A stretch of DNA of 64,000 bases from Nostoc commune NIES-4072 (GCF_003113895.1 NZ_BDUD01000001.1:6065244-6129243), one strand, 5' to 3'. Positions 25,532 through 34,410 are shown, numbered from the stretch's first letter. Notes: generated from the sequence alone by a model not told the origin. Made by a program: numbers and translations.

Positions 25532-26962
25532 GTGTTCCTAATTTTCGGATTAATCGCTGCTATCGATGAAAACTACTTGATACTGGCAAGGCTATTTAAG
25601 TTATTTAAAGACAAAATTGAGTGTATCTTATTAAATGCCTGTTATAGCGAAGTGCAAGCTGAAGCAATTTACCAACACATTAACTGCGTAGTTGGGATGA
25701 ATCGGGCAATTGGGGATAAGGCAGCGATTAAATTTGCGGTAGGCTTTTATGATGCACTGGGTGCTGATAGGTCTTATGAGGATGCCTATGAGTTTGGCTG
25801 TAGCGCTATTGATTTAGAAAGTATTCCAGAGTCTTCTACCCCAGTGCTGAAAAGTCGGAACAATCGCCAAGGTGCTATCTCTGCTAACGAAACGATTCCA
25901 GATATCGAGATAAAAACAGCAGTCTCCTTAGAAAATCCAGAAGGGCAGGTATCTCTAAACTCTGCTTTCTATGTAGAGCGATCGCCTATTGAGGTAGACT
26001 GTTATGAAGCGATTCTTCAACCAGGGGCGTTAATTCGCATCAAAGCTCCCCGGCAGATGGGCAAAACTTCGCTCATGTCGCGGGTTCTCCATCATGCTAG
26101 TCAACATGGCTATCAGACAGCACCTGTAAATTTCCAGTCAGCCGATGCAGAATTTCTCGCTAATTTAGATCAATTTTTGCAGTGGTTCTGCGCCAGCATT
26201 ACCTACGAACTGAATCTACCCGATAAGTTAGACGAATATTGGAAGGGTGTTTTAGGTAGTAAGAATAAATGTACAAATTACTTTCAACGGTATTTATTAC
26301 CCGCCATTAATAGCCCCGTAGCTATAGGTTTGGATGAAGTCGATGAAGTCTTCAAGCATCCCATAATTGCGGCTGATTTTTTTGGATTACTACGAGCTTG
26401 GCATGAACGGTCAAAGAATGAGACAGTTTGGAAAAATCTCCGGTTGGTGATTGTGCATTCTAAGGAAGTTTATATTCCACTCAACATTAATCAGTCGCCT
26501 TTTAATGTCGGCTTACCCATTGAATTGCCAGACTTAAATCAAACACAAATACAAAACTTAGTACAACGTCACAGACTCAATTGGTCTAACTCACAAATTG
26601 AAGAATTAATGACACTGGTGGGTGGCCATCCTTATTTAGTGCGGGTGGCGCTTTATGAAATTGCCCGTGGTAGGATGACGCTGGAAAATCTGCAAAAAAT
26701 CGCGGCAACTCAAGAAGGGCCTTATAGTGACCATCTGCGCCGCCATTGGCTGAATTTGCAAGAGGATGCAGAATTGCTAGCTGCGGTTAAACAAGTGATG
26801 ATGGCAAATCGTCCCGTGGATGTAGGCACAACTAAAGCGTTTAAACTCCGCAGTATGGGGTTAGTTAAGTTTCAAGGCAATGAAGTGGTGCCATTGTGTA
26901 AATTGTATCGTCAATATTTTGGGCGTAGGCGTAGCCCGCCGCAGGCATCGCTTGGGAATTAA
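25532..26962 (+). CDS. CHAT-AAA_35 ATPase, N-terminally truncated
   Basis: A 476-residue frame. Residues 20-100 are the C-terminal half of a CHAT (caspase-like) protease domain with the catalytic Cys37 (ILLNACYSEVQAEAI) and the GMNRAIGDKAAIKFAVGFYDAL text; the half with the catalytic His is missing. Then a linker and a STAND-like AAA_35 ATPase with P-loop APRQMGKTS (172-180) and a Walker B-like IGLDEVDEV. Complete proteins of this type couple a protease to an ATPase switch and are thought to act in stress or phage defence. The GTG start at 25532 is uncertain; upstream sequence is non-coding. The last 14 residues (GRRRSPPQASLGN) come from a dispersed repeat. It is probably a decaying gene. Confidence 0.7.
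   Translation: MFLIFGLIAAIDENYLILARLFKLFKDKIECILLNACYSEVQAEAIYQHINCVVGMNRAIGDKAAIKFAVGFYDALGADRSYEDAYEFGCSAIDLESIPESSTPVLKSRNNRQGAISANETIPDIEIKTAVSLENPEGQVSLNSAFYVERSPIEVDCYEAILQPGALIRIKAPRQMGKTSLMSRVLHHASQHGYQTAPVNFQSADAEFLANLDQFLQWFCASITYELNLPDKLDEYWKGVLGSKNKCTNYFQRYLLPAINSPVAIGLDEVDEVFKHPIIAADFFGLLRAWHERSKNETVWKNLRLVIVHSKEVYIPLNINQSPFNVGLPIELPDLNQTQIQNLVQRHRLNWSNSQIEELMTLVGGHPYLVRVALYEIARGRMTLENLQKIAATQEGPYSDHLRRHWLNLQEDAELLAAVKQVMMANRPVDVGTTKAFKLRSMGLVKFQGNEVVPLCKLYRQYFGRRRSPPQASLGN
26921..26956. repeat. Dispersed GCGTAGGCGTAGCCCGCC repeat at the 3' end of the CHAT-AAA gene
   Basis: The 29 bases 26923-26951 are an exact reverse-complement match of 9235-9263. Degenerate relatives lie at 28400-28434 and 29304-29336. 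Here the repeat supplies the last codons of the reading frame. Confidence 0.85.
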
Positions 26963-27034
26963 AAATTAAGAAAGTACATTAGGAGTGCAATAGGACTTTT
27001 ATCTCCAATTACCATTTAACAAAAAGGATTAACA

Positions 27035-27661
27035 ATGGTTCAATTTCTTCAAGGAAAAGATATCACCCTAGCCCAACTCATAGATCAATTTGGGCTACAA
27101 CGTGCAGACAACGAACAGTTTTTTTTAGAGTGGCAGCAAGATTTACCTGAGTTGAGTGACTTAGAAAAGCAATCTCTCAACGAAGTCAAAGCAGAATATT
27201 TGCATTTATCCCGCTACCAAATTTTAGAACCTGTAGTCAAAATGGTGGTGCTATCTCCACTATTACGTCTAGCAGGTTTTTATCAACCGCCTTTTTATAT
27301 CGCATCGGAAGAAGAGGTCAGAATTTCTTCTGAAGACGAAGGCACAGTTATTAGAGGACGTATTGATATCTTGGTGTTTCATCCTCCATTTTGGGTTCTC
27401 GTTATTGAGGCGAAACGAGCAGAATATTCTTTGGAGGTAGCAATTTCTCAAGCATTAGCTTATATGTTGGCTAATCCTGGTAATGATAAACCTACGTTTG
27501 GTTTCGTAACCAATGGTCGAGAATTTCAATTTATTAAGTTGACGAAACAGGATACACCAAGATATGCATTATCTTACACACTGTCGCTCAATCGTGGAGA
27601 TGACCTACATACTGTTGTAAAAGTGTTAAAACACCTAGCTTATTTAGTCCGTAGTTCGTAG
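27035..27661 (+). CDS. PD-(D/E)XK protein, HsdR-N-like
   Basis: A 208-residue protein with a restriction-endonuclease-like core: Asp111 in RGRIDILVF and Glu125-x-Lys127 in VLVIEAKRAEYS, followed by a Gln-containing helix (AISQALAYML). It resembles the N-terminal nuclease domain of type I restriction subunits, but no helicase, methylase or specificity gene is adjacent. Stand-alone copies are frequent in cyanobacteria and have no proven function. Similar catalytic spacing occurs in the unrelated-looking protein at 60680-61294. Confidence 0.75.
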   Translation: MVQFLQGKDITLAQLIDQFGLQRADNEQFFLEWQQDLPELSDLEKQSLNEVKAEYLHLSRYQILEPVVKMVVLSPLLRLAGFYQPPFYIASEEEVRISSEDEGTVIRGRIDILVFHPPFWVLVIEAKRAEYSLEVAISQALAYMLANPGNDKPTFGFVTNGREFQFIKLTKQDTPRYALSYTLSLNRGDDLHTVVKVLKHLAYLVRSS

Positions 27662-27735
27662 TCTCCGTGCTAACATACCTTACCAAATTTGTATTTCATA
27701 ATTTTGAATTTTGAATTTTGAATTTTGAATTGTTT

Positions 27736-28268
27736 ATGACCCAGTACCAGTATCAAGTCGGTGGTAGTCTGCCTCAAAATGCACCAACTTATGTTAGACG
27801 GCAAGCTGACCATGACCTCTATGAAGGCTTGAAGGCTGGGGATTTTTGTTATGTACTCAATTCCCGGCAGATGGGGAAATCTAGCTTGCGGGTGCAGGTA
27901 ATGCAGCAGTTGCAAACTGAGGGATTTGCTTGTGCTGTTTCGGCAAAGAAATTACCACTTTCAGAGGGCATAGCAGCGTTGTCTTCAGCCCAGATGGAAA
28001 AACTTTAGCTTTCGCCAGTAATGACAAGACGATTAAATTATGGAATCTCGACACGGGCAAAGAAATTACCACTCTCAGAGGGCATAGTAATTATGTCACA
28101 AGCGTCGTCTTCAGCCCGGATGGCAAAACTTTAGCTTCCGCCAGTCGTGACAACACCATCAAATTGTGGAATCTGAATCTTGATGATTTATTAGCACAGG
28201 GTTGCAGTTGGCTTAAGGGTTATTTGGCTAGCCATCCTGATGCGGTTAAGGTGTGTTCGGGGCGGTAG
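27736..28268 (+). pseudogene. Collapsed AAA_35-WD40 gene
   Basis: ATG 27736 starts MTQYQYQVGGSLPQNAPTYV, followed by YVLNSRQMGKSSLRVQVMQQL, the start of an AAA_35 ATPase. After FACAV (about 27940) the sequence jumps directly to WD40 text in another frame: [30 protein letters not shown], a full second repeat, and the usual C-terminal end [13 protein letters not shown]. An internal deletion of more than a kilobase has therefore fused the first 70 codons to the last two WD40 repeats, with a frame change and a stop at 28006. The parent would be like the large STAND-WD40 protein at 51169. Confidence 0.85.
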
Positions 28269-28510
28269 GGGGATGAGGAGGATGAAGGAGCGATCGCCCT
28301 TTAATATTCAAAAACAGCGATCGCTTGGTAAATTACAAATGCGATCGCACTTTATAACCTAATTGTTGCAGTGATTCTAAACTGAAATCTACAGCCAAAG
28401 GCGTAGCCGTAGCGCGTCGTAGACATCCCTCGCTAAAAAAGAAATGCGATCGCAGTTCTGAACAGCTTAAATGTAGAGTTAAAGGCGATCGCTTGGTAAA
28501 TTACTGAATC
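28269..28510. other. HIP1-rich spacer
   Basis: Five GCGATCGC or one-off HIP1 octamers fall within about 200 bp (near 28289, 28318, 28341, 28446, 28486). GCGATCGCTTGGTAAATTAC occurs twice (28317 and 28485). A copy of the GGCGTAGCCGTAGCGC repeat lies at 28400-28434. No gene is visible. Confidence 0.65.
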
Positions 28511-28523
28511 ATGGGGAGGCTGG

Positions 28524-28877
28524 GTGAGTCAGTTATCACAACAGGAAGTTTATCAAGCAATTGGCAGAATAATAGTAAACTTTCCTTTACTTGAATGTGA
28601 TAAATGTGCCAAGGCAGTCATGCAATGGTTAGCAAAAAATAGCATTGAGGGTAAGATTATTCAGCTTAGAACCAAAAGACGAAATGAAGTTTTTATAACT
28701 AGCGATCGCTGGAATCCCAATGAATCAATTACCGAAAATGGAACTCACTATGGAGTAGAAGTATTAGGACTAGTTTTTGATAATCTATCTGCTGAGGGGA
28801 TGACAAGGGAACATTGGTTACGTAATTTCCACTGTCCAAGTGAACAATTTATTGTTGAAGAGTTAGAATCTCTATAA
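28524..28877 (+). CDS. Papain-fold toxin domain protein (Tox-PL-2 type), stand-alone
   Basis: A 117-residue protein matching the papain-fold toxin 2 family as I recall it: nucleophile region LLECDKCAKAVMQWL (Cys25 or Cys28), GKIIQLRT, ITENGTHYGVEV with His75, VFDNLSAEGMTREHWL with Asp86, and CPSEQFIVEEL at the end. Such domains usually form the C-terminus of polymorphic toxins or occur alone beside an immunity gene. It begins with GTG at 28524; GGGGAGG at 28512-28518 gives ideal spacing. The next gene, 27 bp downstream, is a plausible immunity protein. Whether it acts as protease, deamidase or peptidase is unknown. Confidence 0.75.
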   Translation: MSQLSQQEVYQAIGRIIVNFPLLECDKCAKAVMQWLAKNSIEGKIIQLRTKRRNEVFITSDRWNPNESITENGTHYGVEVLGLVFDNLSAEGMTREHWLRNFHCPSEQFIVEELESL

Positions 28878-28904
28878 ATAATCAAAGTAGATGATGAAAT
28901 AAAT

Positions 28905-29261
28905 ATGAGTGGACTATTAGAAGTTGTAGACAAAATTAGAGTCAGACCTGGAATGTATCTAGGACGACCTTCTGTAAGTGACTTATTTATGTTTTTAGTC
29001 GGTTATGAATTTTCTCGCAGCGAATTAGGAATTGATATGACGGAGGAAGAAGAGAAATTTTATGATGAATTTCAACCTTGGCTGCAAAAAAAGTTTGGGG
29101 TAACAACTGTTAGCTCTTGGGCAAAGCTAATTATGCTCTCCTGCCATGATGAAAAAGCAGGATTTGAATATTTCTTTAAACTTTTTGATGAATTTTTCCT
29201 GAGAAATACAAGTTTAGACACGAATAAAACTGAGGAGATGGCGCAGCACAGTTTTAAGTAA
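28905..29261 (+). CDS. Putative immunity protein of the papain-fold toxin
   Basis: A 118-residue acidic protein. Its N-terminus, LLEVVDKIRVRPGMYLGRPSVSDLFMFLVGY, has the KIRxRPGMYLG pattern found in small immunity-like proteins next to toxin domains. It follows the papain-fold gene closely on the same strand, as expected for a toxin-immunity pair. The C-terminal residues (TEEMAQHSFK) look ragged and the gene may have been shortened by the repeat region downstream. Assignment rests on pattern plus position. Confidence 0.55.
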   Translation: MSGLLEVVDKIRVRPGMYLGRPSVSDLFMFLVGYEFSRSELGIDMTEEEEKFYDEFQPWLQKKFGVTTVSSWAKLIMLSCHDEKAGFEYFFKLFDEFFLRNTSLDTNKTEEMAQHSFK

Positions 29262-29303
29262 TTGTACTTCAAGCACCTTGCTGAGTTTAAATATAGGGGC
29301 AGG

Positions 29304-29336
29304 GTGTAGGCGTAGCCCGTCGTAGACATCGCTTGG
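29304..29336. repeat. Dispersed GGCGTAGCCCGTCGTAGACATCGC repeat
   Basis: A degenerate copy of the repeat at 26921-26956, just before the 42-bp tandem array. Confidence 0.65.
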
Positions 29337-29376
29337 TAATGAAAAGGTGCAATTCAAGTTCTGATCTCGGCGTTTC

Positions 29377-29628
29377 GAGTTCCGAACACCAACGGCCGAG
29401 CAAAAAGGTCGAAGTTCCGAGTTCCGAACACCAATGGCCGAGCAAAAAGGTGGAACTTCCGAGTTCCGAACACCAATGGCCGAGCAAAAAGGTGGAACTT
29501 CCGAGTTCCGAACACGAATGGCCGAGCAAAAAGGTGGAACTTCCGAGTTCCGAACACGAACAGCCGAGCAAAAAGGTGGAACTTCCGAGTTCCGAACACG
29601 AACAGCCGAGCAAAAAGGTCGAATTTCC
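29377..29628. repeat. Minisatellite: six 42-bp tandem units
   Basis: Exactly six 42-bp units, starting GAGTTCCGAACAC and containing GGCCGAGCAAAAAGGT, lie end to end at 29377, 29419, 29461, 29503, 29545 and 29587, followed by a partial GAGTT. Units differ mainly at CAC[C/G]AA[C/T]GG and GGT[C/G]GAA. Because 42 is divisible by 3, several frames stay open, but none shows a start signal or coding bias. The array abuts the stop codon of the Uma2 gene on the minus strand. Confidence 0.95.
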
Positions 29629-29631
29629 GAG

Positions 29632-30402
29632 TTAAACCTCCGGTTCTACTCCCAGCGCTTTTAACTGAGCTGCTAATCTCTCTGCACGCTGACTTTCTTG
29701 TTCTGCACGCTGGTGTTCTTGTTCTGCACGCTGTTGAGCAGCGTTTTTCTCTTGCCGTTCTTTTGCTGTTAACTCCAAACCCCACAGTAATAATTCGCCG
29801 TTGTCATCCCACCAACGTAACCAATAACCTATGCGGTTTTCTCGGCTTCCTTGCCATACGCCTAAAAACAAATTCATTTCGGCAATCCAGTAACGATTAT
29901 TTGCATCTGGTGTTTGCAGTTCATAATTTCCTAAATCATCTCGCCGATAAACTTCTAACACTCCGCTATCTGGTTCAAAAATGGCATAGTTTGGCACTTG
30001 TAAAATCTGCTTATAATAAAACCATTTACCAGGGGGATAGGTCGGTTTACTCGAATACTCTCCACCTTCGGTATCTGAGAGAAATTCCATCACAATTACG
30101 GGAATATCACCTTGGAGTCGTGGCGTATAACTGCGCTTCACTTCTTCTCGTGAGACTCGAATAGATGGTACATAACCCCAATCTGGTGCTTTGACGACAA
30201 ATCGATTATTCAAAGTGGCGCAGATACCGTAGTTAGTGATGGTTAAAGCATCGGTGGGTAATCTGTCAGCAAGTTCTAAGCTTTCTGTTAAAGCAGCAGC
30301 CAAGAGTGGCTGGTTAATGTTATCCACTGGCTCGTTGTCTAAAACAAAATCATCAGGTAACTTTTCCCAGGTGACATCATGGGTGGCTGCATTGGCTAGC
30401 AT
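29632..30402 (-). CDS. Uma2-family protein with coiled-coil tail (2)
   Basis: A 256-residue paralogue of the protein at 20101: KAPDWGYVP, VIVMEFLSDTEGGEYSS, PPGKWFYYKQILQVPNYAIF, then RYWIAEMNLFLGVWQG and a coiled-coil AEQEHQRAEQESQ tail. It has the PD-(D/E)XK-like fold (Asp of APDW, Glu of MEFLSD). Function is unknown. The stop codon is at the very edge of the 42-bp repeat array. Confidence 0.85.
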   Translation of the reverse strand: MLANAATHDVTWEKLPDDFVLDNEPVDNINQPLLAAALTESLELADRLPTDALTITNYGICATLNNRFVVKAPDWGYVPSIRVSREEVKRSYTPRLQGDIPVIVMEFLSDTEGGEYSSKPTYPPGKWFYYKQILQVPNYAIFEPDSGVLEVYRRDDLGNYELQTPDANNRYWIAEMNLFLGVWQGSRENRIGYWLRWWDDNGELLLWGLELTAKERQEKNAAQQRAEQEHQRAEQESQRAERLAAQLKALGVEPEV

Positions 30403-30566
30403 AATCAGAATATCTCAAGTACAAATTCAATTTATGCGATGTGCAATTTAAGATTGTGACCTCTCTCCAAACCTCTCTCCTAAAAGGAGAGAGGCTTTGA
30501 ATTTCCCCCCTTCCCTTATAGGGAAGGGGCTGGGGGGTTAGGTCAGAGTAAAAATTGCACACGGCA
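30403..30566. repeat. Two hairpin repeats between Uma2 genes
   Basis: CCTCTCTCCTAAAAGGAGAGAGG and CCCCTTCCCTTATAGGGAAGGGG-like stems lie at about 30473-30535. Both are common dispersed cyanobacterial hairpins and may act as terminators or transcript stabilisers. Confidence 0.65.
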
Positions 30567-31292
30567 TTACTCCTGAGCAAGGGTTCGCACTTCTTCTACT
30601 GACAATCCCAAAGCTTGGGCAATCTGTTCGATGCTCAAATTCATTTGCAATAATCGGGGTATGGCATCTCTCCTAGCTTGTTCTGCAAGTTCCGCCCGTT
30701 GCCGTTCTTGTTCGGCATTGCGAGAAATTTCTGTGTAAGTTAAAAACCGTTCTCCATCAGGGCGATATAGCTGCAAACCCTCTGGTGATGGAGCAAACCG
30801 AATTTTTAACCGAGGACTCACCCAATCTTCCATTAGGGGGATGACATCTAACCCATCTTCGCTACGCAACCATCCATGCAAATTATTTCGCTCAGGATCG
30901 TAAATGTAGTACTCTTCCACGCCATAGCGATCGTAGAAAAGTAATTTTTTGTCCATTTCAGTTTGTGTGTTGCTGGGAGAAAGAATTTCAAACACCACTT
31001 GCGGTGCAACTCCCTCCTCTTTCCATTGTTGGTAGCACAGGCGATCGCCTTTTGGTCTGCCCAATACCACCATCACATCTGGGGCGTTAACGATTTTGTT
31101 GCGTCCCTCTACGGGATACCAAAATAAATCTCCCGCGACAAATACATTTGGATCGTCGGCAAATAGCCAATCTAAATTCTGCTTAATTTCTACAATCCAG
31201 CCAAACTGTATGGTATTATTTGCCACTGGTTGTCCGTCACTATCTGGGTAGATGACCTCTGGCTGCGTCGGCGGTTGGATTTGCGATACCAT
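30567..31292 (-). CDS. Uma2-family protein (3)
   Basis: A 241-residue Uma2 protein of another subgroup: VFVAGDLFWYPVEG, NAPDVMVVLGRPKGDR, PQVVFEILSPSNTQTEMDKK and YDRYGVEEYYIYDP, the canonical DUF820 text with Asp (APDV), Glu (FEIL) and Lys. Its C-terminal 45 residues hold a short coiled coil and a helix-turn-helix-like LSIEQIAQALGLSVEEVRTL. The open frame extends 16 codons upstream, but MVSQIQPPTQPEV at 31292 is the more natural start. Function is unknown. Confidence 0.85.
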   Translation of the reverse strand: MVSQIQPPTQPEVIYPDSDGQPVANNTIQFGWIVEIKQNLDWLFADDPNVFVAGDLFWYPVEGRNKIVNAPDVMVVLGRPKGDRLCYQQWKEEGVAPQVVFEILSPSNTQTEMDKKLLFYDRYGVEEYYIYDPERNNLHGWLRSEDGLDVIPLMEDWVSPRLKIRFAPSPEGLQLYRPDGERFLTYTEISRNAEQERQRAELAEQARRDAIPRLLQMNLSIEQIAQALGLSVEEVRTLAQE

Positions 31293-31473
31293 AGCTTCGC
31301 CCTCAGAAGGATTTAAATCGGGATGCTTCCAAATTAGCAAACTCTTAAGGATATTTGCGCCATGAATCTGGAACGAGAACTAACTAAAACAGTACGATTG
31401 TTCTACTATAAACTGATTAAAGATAGTATTATTAAGGACTGTTTCATAAGAAACTCCTTCTTTGCCGCCCAAT

Positions 31474-34377
31474 ATGTCAGACCAACAGCTAGCAGCATCC
31501 TTGAATGGACATCTTCCGTACCCCAGCCACAACAGCCAGAATACCATTCGGATTCGGGGTGCTAGGCAGCATAATCTGAAAAATATTGACTTGGAATTGC
31601 CACGCGATCGCCTAATCGTATTCACTGGCGTTTCTGGTTCTGGTAAGTCTTCCCTAGCCTTTGATACGATTTTCGCTGAAGGGCAACGTCGCTATGTGGA
31701 ATCCCTCAGCGCCTACGCACGGCAATTTTTAGGACAACTGGATAAGCCGGATGTCGAAGCGATTGAAGGTTTAAGTCCAGCAATTTCTATTGACCAAAAA
31801 TCAACGTCTCATAACCCGCGTTCCACTGTCGGTACGGTGACGGAGATTTACGACTATTTGCGGCTGTTGTTTGGTCGAGCTGGCGAACCCCATTGTCCGA
31901 TATGCGATCGCTGTATTGCACCCCAGACAATCGATGAGATGTGCGATCGCATCATGGAATTACCAGATCGCACCCGCTTCCAAATTCTTGCACCCGTTGT
32001 CAGAGGAAAGAAAGGCACACACCGTAAGCTTTTGTCAAGTCTGGCTTCTCAAGGTTTTGTCCGCGTGCGGATCAATGGGGAGATCCGCGAACTGTCAGAT
32101 TCCATTGAATTGGATAAAAATTTTACCCACACAATCGAAGTGGTAATTGACCGCTTGGTGAAAAAGGCTGATATCCAGGAGCGTTTGGTTGATTCCCTGT
32201 CTACGTGTCTCAAGCAATCGGGTGGTATTGCCGCCATTCTGGTGAGTCTGCTTGATGACGACGGACAAGAAAAAGAAGAAGAATTAGTATTTTCGGAAAA
32301 TTTTGCTTGTCCAGAACATGGCGCGGTAATGGAGGAACTATCACCGCGATTGTTCTCCTTTAACTCGCCTTATGGTGCTTGTCCGCACTGTCATGGCATC
32401 GGGACTTTAAGAAGATTTGCGCCAGACTTGATCGTACCTGACTGGGAAGCGCCGGTTTATGCTGCGATCGCGCCTTGGTCAGAAAAAGATAATTCTTATT
32501 ACTTGGAATTACTTTATAGTGTAGGACAGATTTATGGGTTTGAGTTACAGACAAATTGGAGCAAGCTGACAGAAGAACAGCAGCAAATTATTTTGTTTGG
32601 AGAGAAAGATGAACGAGCCGCAGAGGCACAAAGAAAGCAGAGTTTTAAAGGTGCTATTCCAATTTTGCAACGGCAGTATGAGGGTGGTTCTGAATTAATT
32701 AAGCAAAAATTAGAGCAGTATTTAATCGATCAACCTTGTGAAGTTTGTAAGGGAAAACGATTAAAACCGGAAGCCTTGGCGGTGAAGTTGGGACAATATG
32801 GAATTTTAGAATTAACTACCGTATCAATTCGAGATTGTCGAGAGAGAATTGAGCAATTTAAGTTGAGCGATCGCCAGTTACAAATTGCTGATTTAGTCCT
32901 AAGAGAAATCAAAGCTAGATTGCAATTTTTGTTGGATGTAGGTTTAGATTATCTCACCCTTGACCGTCCCGCCATGACTCTTTCCGGTGGCGAAGCCCAA
33001 CGAATTCGTCTAGCAACGCAAATTGGTTCTGGTTTAACAGGAGTTCTCTACGTTTTAGATGAACCAAGTATTGGTTTGCATCAACGAGATAATGGCAGGT
33101 TGCTCAAAACCTTAACTAAATTGCGCGATTTGGGTAATACATTAATTGTCGTTGAACACGATGAAGAAACAATTCGTGCAGCTAACCACATTGTTGATAT
33201 TGGCCCTGGTGCAGGAATTCACGGCGGAAATATTATCGCCCAAGGTGATTTTCAGGCGTTATTAGCAGCAGAAGATTCCTTGACGGGTGCATATTTATCA
33301 GGAAGGCGAGTAATTAGTACACCAGCAGAACGCCGAGAAGGGAATGGGCGTAGTTTGGGAATTAAAAATGCTCATCGCAACAATTTAAGAAATATAGATG
33401 TAGACATTCCGCTAGGTAAACTCGTCTCTATTACTGGTGTGTCTGGTTCTGGCAAATCTACGCTGATTAATGAATTACTCTATCCATCTCTGCAACACCA
33501 TTTAACTAAGAAAGTTCCATTACCCAGACATTTAGATAAAATCCAGGGATTGAATGCGATTGATAAAGCGATCGTTATCGATCAATCCCCAATTGGACGC
33601 ACACCACGTTCTAACCCTGCAACTTACACAGGAATTTTCGATGCGATTCGAGATGTCTTTTCCCAAACAGTAGAAGCCAAAGCTAGGGGTTACAAACCCG
33701 GACAATTTTCCTTCAACGTTAAAGGTGGACGTTGCGAAGCTTGTAGCGGACAGGGTGTGAATGTGATTGAAATGAACTTTCTCCCGGATGTTTACGTGCA
33801 ATGCGAAATTTGTAAGGGTGCAAGATACAACCGCGAAACTTTGCAAGTGAAGTATAAAGATAAGTCAATTTCTGATGTACTGAGAATGACAGTTGAGGAA
33901 AGCTTAGACTTTTTCCAGAATATACCCAAAGCGATCGCGCGTTTGCAAACTCTATTTGATGTCGGCTTGGGTTATGTCCAACTAGGACAACCTGCGACTA
34001 CCTTATCTGGTGGTGAAGCACAACGGGTAAAATTAGCAACAGAACTATCTCGACGCGCCACAGGTAAGACCCTTTATTTAATAGATGAACCGACAACAGG
34101 GTTATCTTTTTACGATGTTCACAAATTGTTAGATGTGTTGCAACGATTGGTAGATAAAGGCAATTCAATTTTAGTAATTGAACACAACTTAGATGTAATT
34201 CGTTGTTCTGACTGGGTAATAGATTTGGGGCCAGAAGGTGGCGACAAAGGCGGAGAATTGATTGCTGTGGGTACACCAGAGGAAGTTGCAAAAAATCCCA
34301 GGTCTTATACTGGGCAATATTTAAAGCAGGTGTTGAAACAGTATCCGGCAAATACAACTACTATAAAACATAGATAG
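31474..34377 (+). CDS. uvrA: Excinuclease ABC subunit A
   Basis: A 967-residue UvrA, the damage-scanning ATPase of nucleotide excision repair, which loads UvrB on lesions. It has two ABC modules: Walker A TGVSGSGKSSLAFD at about residue 51 and a second near 33440 (TGVSGSGKSTLIN), each with an LSGGEAQR signature, plus zinc-binding Cys sets (CPICDRC, CEVCKGKRL, CEACSGQG and CEICKGARY). The start is ATG 31474; a TTG lies four codons upstream. Length and order are standard. Confidence 0.97.
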   Translation: MSDQQLAASLNGHLPYPSHNSQNTIRIRGARQHNLKNIDLELPRDRLIVFTGVSGSGKSSLAFDTIFAEGQRRYVESLSAYARQFLGQLDKPDVEAIEGLSPAISIDQKSTSHNPRSTVGTVTEIYDYLRLLFGRAGEPHCPICDRCIAPQTIDEMCDRIMELPDRTRFQILAPVVRGKKGTHRKLLSSLASQGFVRVRINGEIRELSDSIELDKNFTHTIEVVIDRLVKKADIQERLVDSLSTCLKQSGGIAAILVSLLDDDGQEKEEELVFSENFACPEHGAVMEELSPRLFSFNSPYGACPHCHGIGTLRRFAPDLIVPDWEAPVYAAIAPWSEKDNSYYLELLYSVGQIYGFELQTNWSKLTEEQQQIILFGEKDERAAEAQRKQSFKGAIPILQRQYEGGSELIKQKLEQYLIDQPCEVCKGKRLKPEALAVKLGQYGILELTTVSIRDCRERIEQFKLSDRQLQIADLVLREIKARLQFLLDVGLDYLTLDRPAMTLSGGEAQRIRLATQIGSGLTGVLYVLDEPSIGLHQRDNGRLLKTLTKLRDLGNTLIVVEHDEETIRAANHIVDIGPGAGIHGGNIIAQGDFQALLAAEDSLTGAYLSGRRVISTPAERREGNGRSLGIKNAHRNNLRNIDVDIPLGKLVSITGVSGSGKSTLINELLYPSLQHHLTKKVPLPRHLDKIQGLNAIDKAIVIDQSPIGRTPRSNPATYTGIFDAIRDVFSQTVEAKARGYKPGQFSFNVKGGRCEACSGQGVNVIEMNFLPDVYVQCEICKGARYNRETLQVKYKDKSISDVLRMTVEESLDFFQNIPKAIARLQTLFDVGLGYVQLGQPATTLSGGEAQRVKLATELSRRATGKTLYLIDEPTTGLSFYDVHKLLDVLQRLVDKGNSILVIEHNLDVIRCSDWVIDLGPEGGDKGGELIAVGTPEEVAKNPRSYTGQYLKQVLKQYPANTTTIKHR

Positions 34378-34410
34378 ACAGGCTGACGGGTCTTTAAAAG
34401 GAGAAGCTCA

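Noticed and set aside
27035..27661. Type I restriction system
   Set aside because: Only a nuclease-domain-like protein is present; no HsdM, HsdS or helicase.
29377..29628. CRISPR array
   Set aside because: Units are contiguous with no unique spacers, and no cas genes are in the window.
29333..29785. Several open frames through the 42-bp repeats on both strands
   Set aside because: The period is divisible by three and has no stops in several frames; no start signals and mutual overlap argue against coding.
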